Shown here piece after piece: positions 54,480 through 64,000 of a DNA stretch of 64,000 bases. Under the pieces are notes generated by a model, which made no database searches, was not told the DNA's origin, and saw only the letters and a list, made by a program, of their open reading frames with translations. Where the stretch lies: assembly GCF_033807575.1 (NCBI RefSeq), contig NC_084703.1, forward strand, positions 2,604,001 to 2,668,000, given 5' to 3'. The stretch is from Cydia pomonella. Its lineage: Eukaryota > Arthropoda > Insecta > Lepidoptera > Tortricidae. Both the position numbers and the translations under genes were made by a program. Every line of letters starts with the position of its first letter. The stretch's first letter is position 1.

Positions 54480-54600
54480 AAACGTCGCGTTAATGACGCG
54501 ACGTCACAACTGTCACAAGTGACCATCAAGATTCACGGATCATTGGCGCTCGAAAAAATAATACAAAAATTAATTACGTTGTTGTGCTTAAGAGAAAACT
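54480..54600 (+). repeat. Dispersed repeat shared with 59245-59345
   Basis: AACGTCGCGTTAATGACG, CACAACTGTCACAAGTGACC and GCTCGAAA match 59250-59330. Confidence 0.55.
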
Positions 54601-54889
54601 AAAATTTTCTCTCAGAATCATTTCATACTACTAAAACCTATGTCTCGTTTAAGTTTGTTGTTATATCAAAAATATACGTTGTAGAGGATAATAATATTTC
54701 AAATGTTAAAGTTCTCCAATAAGTAAGGTTTAAATGTAAATTGAATCCTTAATTGGGTGAAAAAAAAAAACACAAAAAATCGGAAGTTAACATTATAAAA
54801 TACGGTTCTGATGGCGCTCGTTGGGTACAACGGCGGCAAGCTCGCTTCGCGCGCTCTTTGATTACGGTTAATACTCTGGCAATACCGAG

Positions 54890-55110
54890 AAACGCGTTTT
54901 TCCTATTTAAAACTAGTTTTAACTGAAAGTATTTTTGAATAATTCGTGGGAACTACTTTTCACCAACCTATGCAAAAGCTGGTTTTGACATAAAAATCCT
55001 TAATAAAACTAGTTTTCACCAAGGCACTTTGTGGAAACTAATTTTACTAGTGAGACACATTATCACTAAAGCAAGATACGGGAAACTAGTTTAAACCTGT
55101 TTACTTAATT
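54890..55110. repeat. Cluster of AAACTAGTTT-like palindromes
   Basis: AAACTAGTTTTAAC (54910), AAACTAGTTTTCACC (55005), AAACTAATTTTACTAG (55037) and AAACTAGTTTAAACC (55084) are spaced irregularly in otherwise unique AT-rich DNA. Confidence 0.5.
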
Positions 55111-55114
55111 ACAA

Positions 55115-55970
55115 CGGGTTTTTGCGGTAATATATTTTACAGTACCATCATTATATTGATACTTACTGACAAAAACGCACAGCCTAAATCTTAAAAGACA
55201 GAACTATGCAAGTATGTTCCAAGGACCGGTCCGGTATCCCCTTCGAGGGTTTTGGAAGGGTATTTTGTAAGGCAAATCCATTGCTAACTGAAACCCTTTT
55301 ATTTGCCTTTTTACGCGCCTCATAATACGGGTAAGCTGCTATCCGTTCCTAAGTGTTTACCTCTTGTAGGGGTATCGATTATAAATTATAACGCTTATGT
55401 CATTATAAACGTTTACTTCGTAACAATAGAATAAAATTTTGCTTATTTATCGTTAAAGTGAAGAACTGGGTGTCTAACGCGTTGACAACACAGGTGCCAT
55501 AATTTTTTGAGTTAGGAAGGGGATACCCTTTCATTATATCGGTATCTCTGAAACCCTTTTCGAAAGTTGAGTCAAATGAACAGGTAAGCAATTCAAAGGG
55601 AAAACCAATCGTTGGGGTTATTTGACTAAGGAATTAGCCATTTAATGGTTTTTTTCTGGGTAGAGATGGACGGGTTCCTGTTATGTTCATAAATGTTGTA
55701 ACGTTTCACTACGGATTTCCTAAAATTCAATGTCTGAAAGGTGAAAATGTGGCTGAAAGTTTCTATAACTTCTAAGCGGACAAATATTATCAGACTTTCA
55801 TAAACTGAAAAGAAAGTTGTAGAAATTATTGCACATACATGTGGGTTCAATCGATAGTTTGAGCAAGTGATGGAATAGGAGCATTCCAACGTTACGAAAT
55901 CGAAAATTCCACTAATTTTTATTACTCTTCTAGCTTACTGCTCTTTTGATTTGTTAGTGTTCTTTTGTAC
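55115..55970. other. Spacer, possibly old retroelement sequence
   Basis: GGTATCCCCTTCGAGGGTTT near 55230 and GGAAGGGGATACCCTTTC near 55515 echo each other in inverted order. No gene or clear element ends. Confidence 0.3.
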
Positions 55971-55972
55971 TT

Positions 55973-56119
55973 TCGGTGGTGGATTGTTGTATTTATTTGC
56001 GTATTTATTTTTGCGGGGCGAGGGTGGGAACTTTATTTGCATGTAAAATACGCAAGTTAGTATAACGGGTTAGCACTGATTGACTAGCACGTTATCTTTT
56101 CGCGGATTAGCAAAGTAAT
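55973..56119 (+). repeat. Single-arm copy of the 8.4-kb palindrome
   Basis: TTTTGTACTTTCGGTGGTGG to GCGGATTAGCAAAGTAATA matches 8773-8925 of the right arm with small differences, without any mirrored partner. Confidence 0.85.
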
Positions 56120-56375
56120 ATAATAATTCAGCCTATATACGTCCCAGTGCTGGGCACAGGCTTCCTCTCATACGCGAGAGCCTCGGGCTATAGTCCCCAC
56201 GCTAACCCAATGCGGATTGGGGACTTCACATACACCTTTAAATTTCTTCGCAGATGTGTGCAGGTTTCTTCACGATGTTTTCCTTCACCGGAAAGCTAGT
56301 GGTAAATATCAAATGACATTTCGTATATAAGATCCGAAAAACTCATTGGTACGAGCCAGGATTTGAACCCGAAAA
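56119..56375 (-). mobile_element. Family D SINE lacking its tRNA-like 5' end
   Basis: TAATAATTCAGCCTATATAC to GGTACGAGCCAGGATTTGAACCC; the head stops at the B box. It is joined directly to the palindrome-arm copy on its left. Confidence 0.8.
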
Positions 56376-56676
56376 AGAAGAAGAGGTAGAAGTAATATAT
56401 TTTGTTTTTATTCTTATCGAGTATTATTAGCATCATATTGAAGCCACTTGGGTTTTTAAAAACCTTATTAACCTAGGATTCTGGCAGTGGCGCGTAATAT
56501 TCCCTTTTGAATACAAGTTTTAGATCATTGCTCATGTATAAACTCTTGGTGCAATTATTGAATACTATTATTGAAACGAAATAAACGAAATAATTGCATA
56601 CAATTATTGCCTATTCTTAAACCATTAGCCGTAAAACTGCATGGCGACTTTATCAATGAATTCATCGCAGAACACT

Positions 56677-56827
56677 GTACAGTCAACCAATTTGAATCCT
56701 AGGCCAGCATAGAACCTTGTCGCTTTAACTACTCTATACATGACATGCATCACTCAATAAGCACTGTCGTAGAAGTCATTATGACATGGTTCTATAGTGG
56801 CCTAGGAATCAAATTGGTTGACCGTAC
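56677..56827. mobile_element. MITE with GTACAGTCAACC ends
   Basis: GTACAGTCAACCAATTTGAA, TCCTAGGCCA and TAGAACC on the left are mirrored by GGTTCTATAGTGGCC..GGTTGACCGTAC on the right, about 40 bp. Confidence 0.83.
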
Positions 56828-56910
56828 AAGTAAGAAACTTGCATAATCTAAAGGGGCCTTAAGACCGCCATTCACGTAAAAGGTACCCTTTTATAACGTT
56901 GTCCTGTAAT

Positions 56911-57932
56911 TAGGGTGACCAGATCTGAATTGGGTACTTGACACATGTTGAGTATTACAACAAAATATATCTAAATGGATGGAAAACGAGCCATCAATTA
57001 TAAAAAAGTGGAATTTAAAAAGACATATTTAGATTATAAAAAAATACAAGGCTCTAGTCTCAAAAAAAATTTTTTTTTACTTCCAAAAATAGAAAAAAAA
57101 GGTACCATTCGATTCCTTATATTTTATTGAAAAATAAATTGTATAACGACTATATCCATAAACGCAATATTTCAGGGTCAAAATAGCAATTTTCTTGATC
57201 TTACGTACATTTAGGACAGACTATTGTAATGTGAGATCACATTACAATATCGTTTTGTTAGAGGCGTTTCAATCGTCGAGTGCGAGCGTCGGAACTCTCA
57301 TTTCTGACCTTTGTGTTGCTTAAATACCATGAGTCCTATATAGACATTTGATCCTCAGGAAATTCATGATCGATTGACATTAATTACAAAAAACTGTCAA
57401 GCAGCCAATTCCGGATTTACGGGACTAATGCATTGAAAATACGGGATTCGAGGTTAAAATACGAGACAGGACGTTTTTTTATTAATAATCAACATGAATT
57501 TTTTATTACAAAAATTTGGCATAATCAATTAAAAAACCTATAAAATTGCTAAATTTCTAAATGAAATACTTTAAAAAAACAATATTAAATATTTAAAAAC
57601 ACAACAATTTTTATATTATCTGGAAATTAAAATGTGAAATAATCAACTAAATAACCTATACATACAAACTTTGATTTTCTTTCTATAAGGATATTATTCT
57701 CAATATTGTTAGAATACGTGTTTTTTTAAATTAATTCAGAAAAAAAAAACGTATCCGAACAATATTGAGGTTGCTATACTTTATTAGTATGTTTATCATT
57801 AAATGCAATCGAATCATAAATTTACGGGACAATGTCCTGTCCCGTATTGGTTTCGCCAAATTGCGGGACAGTGAAAAATTCGTGCTTGAAATACGGGACA
57901 CCCCGTAAAATACAGGTTATCTGGTCACCCTA
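56911..57932. mobile_element. hAT-type element with perfect 8-bp target duplication
   Basis: TAGGGTGACCAGAT and ATCTGGTCACCCTA are the ends; CCTGTAAT directly flanks both sides (56903-56910 and 57933-57940). TACGGGAC/GTCCCGTA words are repeated inside the right 500 bp. No transposase frame is present. The left part (56933-57180) is a dispersed AT-rich repeat also found at 58128 and 61085. Confidence 0.82.
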
Positions 57933-58127
57933 CCTGTAATCATCAATACGTGGCATGGTCCTGCGAAGCCTTCGTGACTGTAAGCTCTTTTGTACGAGAG
58001 CTGAGCTCTGCTCTATTGTCCGCTGTGTTTATAAAAATATCCTACATTAAGAAATAGTCCAGTCAATGTGTCTCATGTCGGCTGGGACGGAGAAATCTAT
58101 GAGGGACAAGTTTTTGACATTGAAAAT

Positions 58128-58310
58128 TGGGTACTTGACACATGTTCAATATTAAAATTTAGCTGAATGGATAGAATATGAGCCATCCATTATAAAAAAA
58201 AATGAAATTTAAAAATACATATTGAGATTATAAAAAAATACAACGCTTCAAAGATCAAAAAAGAAAAATAACTTTTTTTACTTTAATAAAGAAATAAACG
58301 CAATATTTAA
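58128..58310 (+). repeat. Dispersed AT-rich repeat
   Basis: ATTGGGTACTTGACACATGT..GAGCCATCCATTATAAAAAA matches the left part of the hAT-type element at 56930. Confidence 0.65.
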
Positions 58311-58587
58311 ATATACTCTTCAACATAGGGCCCGATTCGAAGAATGAGATACGATTACGATAAGTTCTGGTTTAGATAAGTTCTTATTTAGATATCGTTT
58401 GTATGTCGTATAGTTGACAGAAGCAGGTCGATTCAGGAAACCAATGTCACTTTGACGTTAGAAATATCGTAGATAGATCTTTTTGGGATCACAGCGGAAT
58501 CGAAATAGCCTGCACAAAATTGGTGTCGCAATAAAATATGTCTAAAACAAGGAAATACTCCATCGCAGCTGGTTATTACTTTTTTTT

Positions 58588-58752
58588 TAATACTACGTCG
58601 GTGGCAAACAAGCATACGGCCCGCCTGATGGTAAGCAGTCTCCGTAGCCTATGTACGCCTGCAACTCCAGAGAAGTTACATGCGCGTTGCCGACCCTAGC
58701 CCCCCTCCCCCTCGTTGAGCTCTGGCAACCTTAGTCACCGGCAGGAACACAT
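58588..58752 (+). repeat. Family A retroposon copy (truncated)
   Basis: T run, ATACTACGTCGGTGGCAAAC, to CCGGCAGGAACACA, where it stops. Confidence 0.82.
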
Positions 58753-58759
58753 TGCATTA

Positions 58760-59400
58760 ATAATGAGATAAATGCTGACTACACCTAAGTATATACCGGG
58801 TGTGGCCTGTAGCATGTGCAAATAGTTAGAATATAGATTTTACTCCTCTAACGGTGACACTTTCATTCAACAATATTTGAAAATTATGAAGTCTTTAGAC
58901 ATCCTATTTTTCATATAGGTATATTTTTTTTCATTGCACACCATTATCATTGTAAAATAATGGCGTTGCTTTTCTCGTCTTAAAAAAAAGCAATACGTTA
59001 CATCTTAGAATAAACTTGTAAGTGTACTAAAAATCAAAACGCAAGTTATTTTTAATAGTCGCTGTACTTATGTTGGTTTATATAAACCCTAAAATGTTCT
59101 ATTGTCATTTAGATTATACAGTTTTTCCAGAGACTGTATGATTTTAAACTTAGACAGAGAGATTATACTATTTTTGTCTTACTCTTCAAACCAGATGGAC
59201 GACTTTTATAATTCCATATCCAGCAATGTGTCACTACATTTTTTAATTTTAAACGTCGCATTTTATGACGTAACTTCACAACTGTCACAAGTGACCATGA
59301 TATACGAAATGCATTGCCGCTCGAAATATTTTAAAAATATAATTTTGTAAGAAAGATGAAGAAAAAAAATCAGAACTAAAACCTACGTCTAGTTTAATAT
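58760..59400. other. AT-rich spacer with one repeat piece
   Basis: The block 59245-59345 matches 54480-54600. The 82-codon frame at 59102-59350 has no domain. Confidence 0.4.
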
Positions 59401-59402
59401 TC

Positions 59403-59817
59403 CGGCTAAATGAGTGACACATATCTCCGCGAGCGAAATGTATGAATCAATGTTATTAACTCATAATGAAAAACACACTTTACAACGAAAAAAAAAGAAA
59501 AAATTAAATATCGGCCCATTTTGGTCAAACACACAACCTCCTTGACTGGACTAGCAACCCGACACCGTTGTTCACTGGTCGCCACCAGAACACTATTGTA
59601 CTTTGAATGACACCCATACACGACCACACAATGCTAGACCTTTGGCGCCGACGTGAAAACCCGGCCAAGATGCTTTGTTTACATCTAGGTCATACTGCCG
59701 TCAAAAATATCATATAGATAAGGCGTATAAAATAATAATAGTCATATCACAAATTCACTGAGTTGAAAAGATTGATTCATACATTTCGCTCGCGGAGATA
59801 TGTGTCACTCATTTCGC
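59403..59817. mobile_element. TIR element with 40-bp perfect inverted ends
   Basis: GAGTGACACATATCTCCGCG, AGCGAAATGTATGAATCAAT at 59411-59450 is perfectly mirrored at 59771-59810. The interior of about 320 bp contains GC-richer DNA (59520-59690) without a supported frame. Confidence 0.87.
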
Positions 59818-59831
59818 TCAGTGGATCTGTA

Positions 59832-59942
59832 CCAAAACGTTCCGCTTGGCGCGCTGTTTCTAAATCCCATACAAAATGAGACTTAGCGCAAACGCATACG
59901 TCAAGTTTCGCTATCGAATAAATTTACACTAGGGGCTCTGTA
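59832..59942 (-). mobile_element. Family F MITE, right half only
   Basis: CCAAAACGTTCCGCTTGGCG to TTTACACTAGGGGCTCTGTA. Confidence 0.75.
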
Positions 59943-59949
59943 GACTATA

Positions 59950-60213
59950 TTGTTCACGAGTGAGAGAGATGTCAATCAATCAGATACACATAGCCATAAG
60001 TGCGACAAAGATGGCGAATCATGCGTTAAGATCCCGCTATGTTTTTCCGACACCCTCCAAATTCTTTCGAACCGCTCCGAAACATATTCGGATTAGGAAA
60101 GAGCGAGCAAGGAACACTGATATAGATGAGTTACTGAGCGAGTTAAATCATAAGTGAGTAGAAGAGTGAGTGAGATCAAAATATATTATTTAAATCACTC
60201 ACTCGTGAACGAC
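59950..60213. mobile_element. MITE with GTTCACGAGTGAG ends
   Basis: TGTTCACGAGTGAGAGAG at the left and CTCACTCGTGAACGA at the right. A 65-codon frame (59960-60157) runs through it with no domain. Confidence 0.6.
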
Positions 60214-60214
60214 A

Positions 60215-60920
60215 CATATCTAGTCATATTCCTGCGTAATTTATAGTTTACACAGCAAGAGAATATAATACAGTAGCTTCTGCTCACAACTTCGTCTGCG
60301 TGGAATGATGATTGTAAATATTTAAAATAAATAAATAAAAGATTCAAAGATTTTATTTATACAACATAGGTAGATTACAAGATGTTACACACTCTAATCA
60401 TAGTATCACAGGCAAGCAATAATAGTCAGAACAGGGTTATATGGTCAGGTAAATCTTAATTAGGTAAATAGAAAAAAGAATCTTAATATAATATGATATA
60501 ATGGTCAAGATCCATTGTCAATACATTTTAATTTACAAATCAGTCAAAAATTATATTATAGAGTAATATGCTTTCTTGGTAAGAAAAGCTTTTAGGTCTC
60601 TTTAAAAACATGCATATTTGGGGACAATCATACAGAACTTTCGCGGGTCTCAAACTATCTATAGCAGAATTCCGTGAAGTGAAAACTTGAATATTAAGTT
60701 TGTGCATTTTTGATATTTTGGAATGGTTAGGGAATAATTTTGCACGAATTGCTTTAATTATGAGTATAAAAATACTATCATTTATGTAGTAAAATATAAT
60801 ATTCATTTATTGCGCTATCGTACACAAACATGACAATTTATATTACATTAAAAATTTAACACTTCAGAACTATTACAATTATTTAACATTAAAAAGTCTA
60901 CTGGCTTCAATGAAATAACA
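60215..60920 (-). other. AT-rich spacer with probable LINE 3' end at 60335-60480
   Basis: AAAGATTTTATTTATACAAC after an AAATAAATAAA run looks like a reversed LINE tail; no coding part. Confidence 0.35.
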
Positions 60921-60929
60921 ATTTTTCGA

Positions 60930-61075
60930 TCAGGTCACATGTCCGTCTTACGAAATTTCAATTTGACGAATCTGTCGGTCACGTGACCTGTCGGGAGTTT
61001 AACATTTTTTCCCCATCACGAAAAGTGCACAGCGCCGCTATAGAAGTTTTCACTTCAAAAACACTGTACTTATTA
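60930..61075 (+). repeat. Dispersed repeat shared with 19640-19780
   Basis: CACATGTCCGTCTTACGAAA, GTCACGTGACCTGTCGGG, AAGTGCACAGCGCCGCTA. Confidence 0.65.
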
Positions 61076-61084
61076 GTTGCAATG

Positions 61085-61260
61085 TTTGTTTTCACCAAGA
61101 TATAAAAAAAATTGAGTCTTTGAAGCCAATTTTTTTATAATATCAATATGTCTTTTTATATTGCACCCTTTTTTATAATAAATGGCCCATTTTCTATCCA
61201 TTTCGCTTAATTTTGTTATAATATTCAATATGTGCAGTACCCAATTTCATAATAATAAAG
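61085..61260 (-). repeat. Dispersed AT-rich repeat
   Basis: ATAAATGGCCCATTTTCTATCC and TGTGCAGTACCCAATTTC are the reverse of 58128-58200. Confidence 0.6.
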
Positions 61261-61264
61261 TTGA

Positions 61265-61835
61265 TATTGATCTATTGCACAAAACCTAAAATTATGAAAC
61301 TTGCTTCCAAAAATGTGCAATTTTATTTCTGATCGTACTCAACGATTCCTTTTTTTAGAACCTACTAAAAACTAACAATTATTTGACTTGGATAGTTTTT
61401 ACATATAGAGTTTATTATATTGGATTATTTTGTTTTTCTCAAATTTAGTTTTTTAGTAAAAAAATAGTGAAGTCTATTTATTAACTAGACTACCTATTAA
61501 ATATATTTAAATTTTATAGTAGTGAGGTGAAAATGACTTACACATATATAAAATAAAGTTATATAGTTTAAAAATATATATATGAAAATCGTATGATTGA
61601 AAAGTTTAAACTAAATTCTTATTATTCATGCAAACAATGTAACATAGTAATAAAATCTTTTTTTATCCAGATAATTACTAAGGTATGTAGTTTTTAATCT
61701 TAGATAACAATTATTGTACTAAGATAAAAGAAAATGATGTAGTAGAATTGTTCTCGTCAAGGCTGTAACTTTTTGTTTGCTAGGAATACTTATATTAAAA
61801 ATTCTAAAAATGAACAAGCGTAATCCTTAGGGCAT
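61265..61835. other. AT-rich spacer, nothing recognised
   Basis: Very AT-rich, no frame, no repeat match. Confidence 0.4.
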
Positions 61836-61838
61836 AGA

Positions 61839-62085
61839 CTAAGAAGCTGATGGTCCCGGGTTCAAATCTTGGTAAGGGCATTTATTCGTGTGATGAGCAT
61901 GGATATTTGTACTCAGGAACAAACATACATGGGTGTTTTCTATGTATTTAAGTATTTATAAATATTTATATATTATATATATCGTTGTCTAAGTACCCTC
62001 AATACAAGCCTTATTGAGCTTACTTTGGGACTTAGTCAATTTGTGTAATAATGTCCTATAATATTTATTTTTATTTATTTATTTA
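61839..62085 (+). mobile_element. Family B SINE with a micro-inversion
   Basis: The A box half is missing, GGGTTCAAATCTTGG is present, and the usual TTTGTTCCTGAGTC is replaced by ACTCAGGAACAAA, i.e. inverted in place. Body and tail are otherwise typical. Confidence 0.82.
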
Positions 62086-62256
62086 TAGACGCTGATGAAA
62101 ATCTAGAACAAAGAACAATCATAATGAGTCCTATTATGACACTCAACATAATTTTTAACTTGTGTGTTAATCAAAATTTTATTAACTTTTTTTTTGTATT
62201 ATATGTGTTTCTATGTACATTTTTTCAGAGGTTGCGCAATAAAGAGGATTTGTATT

Positions 62257-62610
62257 ATCTTCTTCTTCTCCCGAGCCTATTTCCCATGTCTCTTGGGGTC
62301 GGCCCTCCTAGTCCTAAGACGCCATTCTGGGCGTTTTTGTGCAATTTCGGGTTTTAAATCCGTCGTCTTCATGTCCTTGGAAATGGTTCCCATCTAGGTC
62401 GTCGCACGGCGACCTGGACCTCTTTTTGGTTCTTCGATTTCCATGACGACCCTTGTCATGTGCTCTTTATTTCGCCTCATGACATGACCTTACCATCGTA
62501 GGCGATTTTTCTGGAGTTTGTCAGTGATACACGCTATTTTAATAGTTCCCCTTATGTGCTCGTTCCTGACTCTATCTTTGAGCGTTACACCGCCAGACCA
62601 CCTTATTATT
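62257..62610 (-). pseudogene. RTE-type ORF2 C-terminus, distal part
   Basis: Minus-strand reading: RWSGGVTLKDRVRNEHIRGT, KIACIT.., NRLRW, and near the end EWRLRTRRADPKRHGK then a stop. The 3' tail is A/G-rich (GAAGAAGAAGAT on minus). It continues the frame that ends at 63080, interrupted by a second non-LTR insertion. Confidence 0.75.
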
Positions 62611-63079
62611 ATTAAGACTTTATTTCGGACATCAAAGATCCATATGTTAGGTACACTATTACTTATCACTATGTTAGTATTGACAAAACAATTTATATTT
62701 AAGTACATACATTATTTACAATTAGATTAAATTAATTCATAAAAATATTATGCCTCATTTATCCATCCAGTAGATTGGGACATGCATTGAGGCCCAACAC
62801 TTACAAAAGGGATTATCAAGCCTCTCGCCAATTTCGGTTAGAAAACTGTTGGAGCTGTTCCTCAATCGGTGCATCAGAGATGCTGTGCGTTTTCTCATAA
62901 TGGCGTAGAAATCATCCATTCGTGCCTCCGCAAACATCCCAGAAGCACTGCAAAACCGAGGCAGCCCCAACAGCATTCTGTACCCATTATTGAATTGGAC
63001 ACGTAGGGCGCCGTAAGTCCGCTTCGTGTATTTGATCCACAGGCTGCACGCGTAGAACGTTTGGCAGTATCTTACACCT
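62604..63079 (-). pseudogene. Non-LTR retrotransposon fragment inserted into the RTE
   Basis: Minus strand: VRYCQTFYACSLWIKYTKRT, YGALRVQFNNGYRMLLGLPR, FCSASGMFAEARMDDFYAIM, RKRTASLMHRLRNSSNSFLT and so on to a stop at 62755, then a 3' UTR ending AATAATAATAA. This is a C-terminal ORF2 segment common in lepidopteran non-LTR elements. The TAA-type tail recalls the I/Jockey group; the clade is not certain. CACCTTA at both edges is a probable 7-bp target duplication. Confidence 0.75.
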
Positions 63080-63400
63080 GGCACCTTAGCATCTTCATTT
63101 CTGTGACATGGAGTTTTTGTTCGTCAGATTTTCGCGTGGCCCAGCATTCGGATCCATACATTAAAGCTGGTCTTACTGCTCTCTTATATATGTTTCCTTT
63201 GACTTCCATAGGCATCTTTACGTCACACAGAACTCCTGTTAAAGATCTCCACTTTAACCAAGCAGTCGCTTTGCGGTTTTCGATATCTTTGTCAATAGAG
63301 GCTGTAGATGTTAGGACAGATCCTAGATATTTAAAGTGATCAACTTGCTTTAATGGAGTGTGGTCAAGGTATGGTTGCTGCATCGCATTGGTAGGTGATT
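63080..63400 (-). pseudogene. RTE-type ORF2, proximal part
   Basis: Minus strand: LKQVDHFKYLGSVLTSTASI, ATAWLKWRSLTGVLCDVKMP, KGNIYKRAVRPALMYGSECW and EMKMLR, the classical end of the RTE reverse transcriptase and its connector. The next residues (W-SGGVTL) lie at 62610 beyond the inserted element. No upstream catalytic region remains. Confidence 0.82.
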
Positions 63401-63814
63401 TGTATTGTATTGTATTGTAACTTTAAAGTGTTCTCTGTTGTGGATAATAGTTAACAGCTTTTTGGCATGGAGGTAATGATTTTATCCAAATAACAAGAGT
63501 ACCTTTTCATATGAATTAAGAATAGAGGTGGGTTGTCAAAGAAAACTTTGTAGCCACAGTAAATTCACTGCAATCTTGCGTCACATGATTAAAACTATTA
63601 GAATAATATATGTCTATTTGAACCATGTGTATTTACTGATACGTGTTAAATATCAAACGGTGTCGCCATCTACCCGAATATAGGCCAAAGATATATATCC
63701 ATCTATTCAAGAATTTTTTTTCTTGATTTTTAATGCACCTTTTTCTTAGACTTATTTACCTTATATGGAGTTATAGTCTGTCAAGCAAAGTATGTCAGTA
63801 GCAATGTACAGCAA

Positions 63815-63851
<37 letters not shown>

Positions 63852-64000
63852 TAAAACATTAAAATATAAAATATGTGTACCACAAAACAAAATATTCGCC
63901 AAACTGCGAGACAGTTTGTTGGCGATGAGCTCGCTCGTTATACTTATAAAAAGGTACATAATTTTAAGTGAAGTAGGGTAACACTCAAAAAGCTGTATTG
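63401..64000. other. AT-rich spacer with T(33) tract
   Basis: A pure T run occupies 63817-63849 and could be a reversed poly(A) tail. ATTGTATTGTATTG repeats occur at about 63400-63415. No gene seen to the window end. Confidence 0.5.

Overview
This window looks like nuclear DNA from a moth or butterfly. It is AT-rich, has almost no open coding sequence, and is packed with short interspersed elements, palindromic MITEs and 5'-truncated non-LTR retrotransposon ends of the kind typical of lepidopteran introns and intergenic DNA. There is no operon, CRISPR, phage or plasmid signal. The assignment to Lepidoptera rests on repeat style and is an inference.

Host gene content is slight. The best candidates are a CpG-rich promoter and untranslated first exon around 13.0-13.2 kb (ending in a CAG/GT donor) and a short GC-rich coding exon at 20818-20883 that ends in AAG/GT. 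If they belong together, most of the window is intron of one plus-strand gene that I cannot name. The only complete protein-coding gene is a transposase, the DD37D (maT-type) mariner at 18262-19560.

Layout. 0-9 kb: MITEs, a SINE and a non-LTR tail, ending in a 277-bp-arm near-perfect palindrome at 8371-8942. 9-18 kb: a 123/114-bp tandem repeat, tRNA-derived SINEs, retroposon copies and the putative promoter. 18-22 kb: the mariner nested in another TIR element, the putative exon and several palindromic MITEs. 22-31 kb: RTE-type fragments, TTAA-flanked MITEs, four SINEs and the tails of several LINEs. 31-44 kb: MITEs, hAT relics, a perfect-period 22-bp minisatellite and an RTE C-terminus. 44-46 kb: a three-layer nest containing a small hAT-like element with a BED-type zinc-finger ORF. 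46-57 kb: more MITEs, a SINE split by an RTE insertion with a 19-bp target duplication, a repeat with an internally triplicated segment, and a piggyBac-like MITE rearranged by what looks like snap-back template switching. 57-64 kb: a hAT-like element with a clean 8-bp target duplication, further MITEs, and an RTE fragment split by a second non-LTR insertion.

The recurring families (my own labels) are: A, a poly(A)-ended retroposon (9 copies); B, a tRNA-derived SINE (11 copies); C, an ATAGGGA-ended MITE (3); D, a tRNA-derived SINE (3); F, a palindromic MITE with CTAGTGTAAAT ends (5); H, a non-coding repeat beginning GCGGCCAAGTGCGAGTCGG and ending GGAACCCTAAAA (at least 8 copies or pieces); J, a roughly 270-bp repeat (4); and a set of MITEs sharing GTACAGTCA termini (4). 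Boundaries are read by eye and may be off by several bases.
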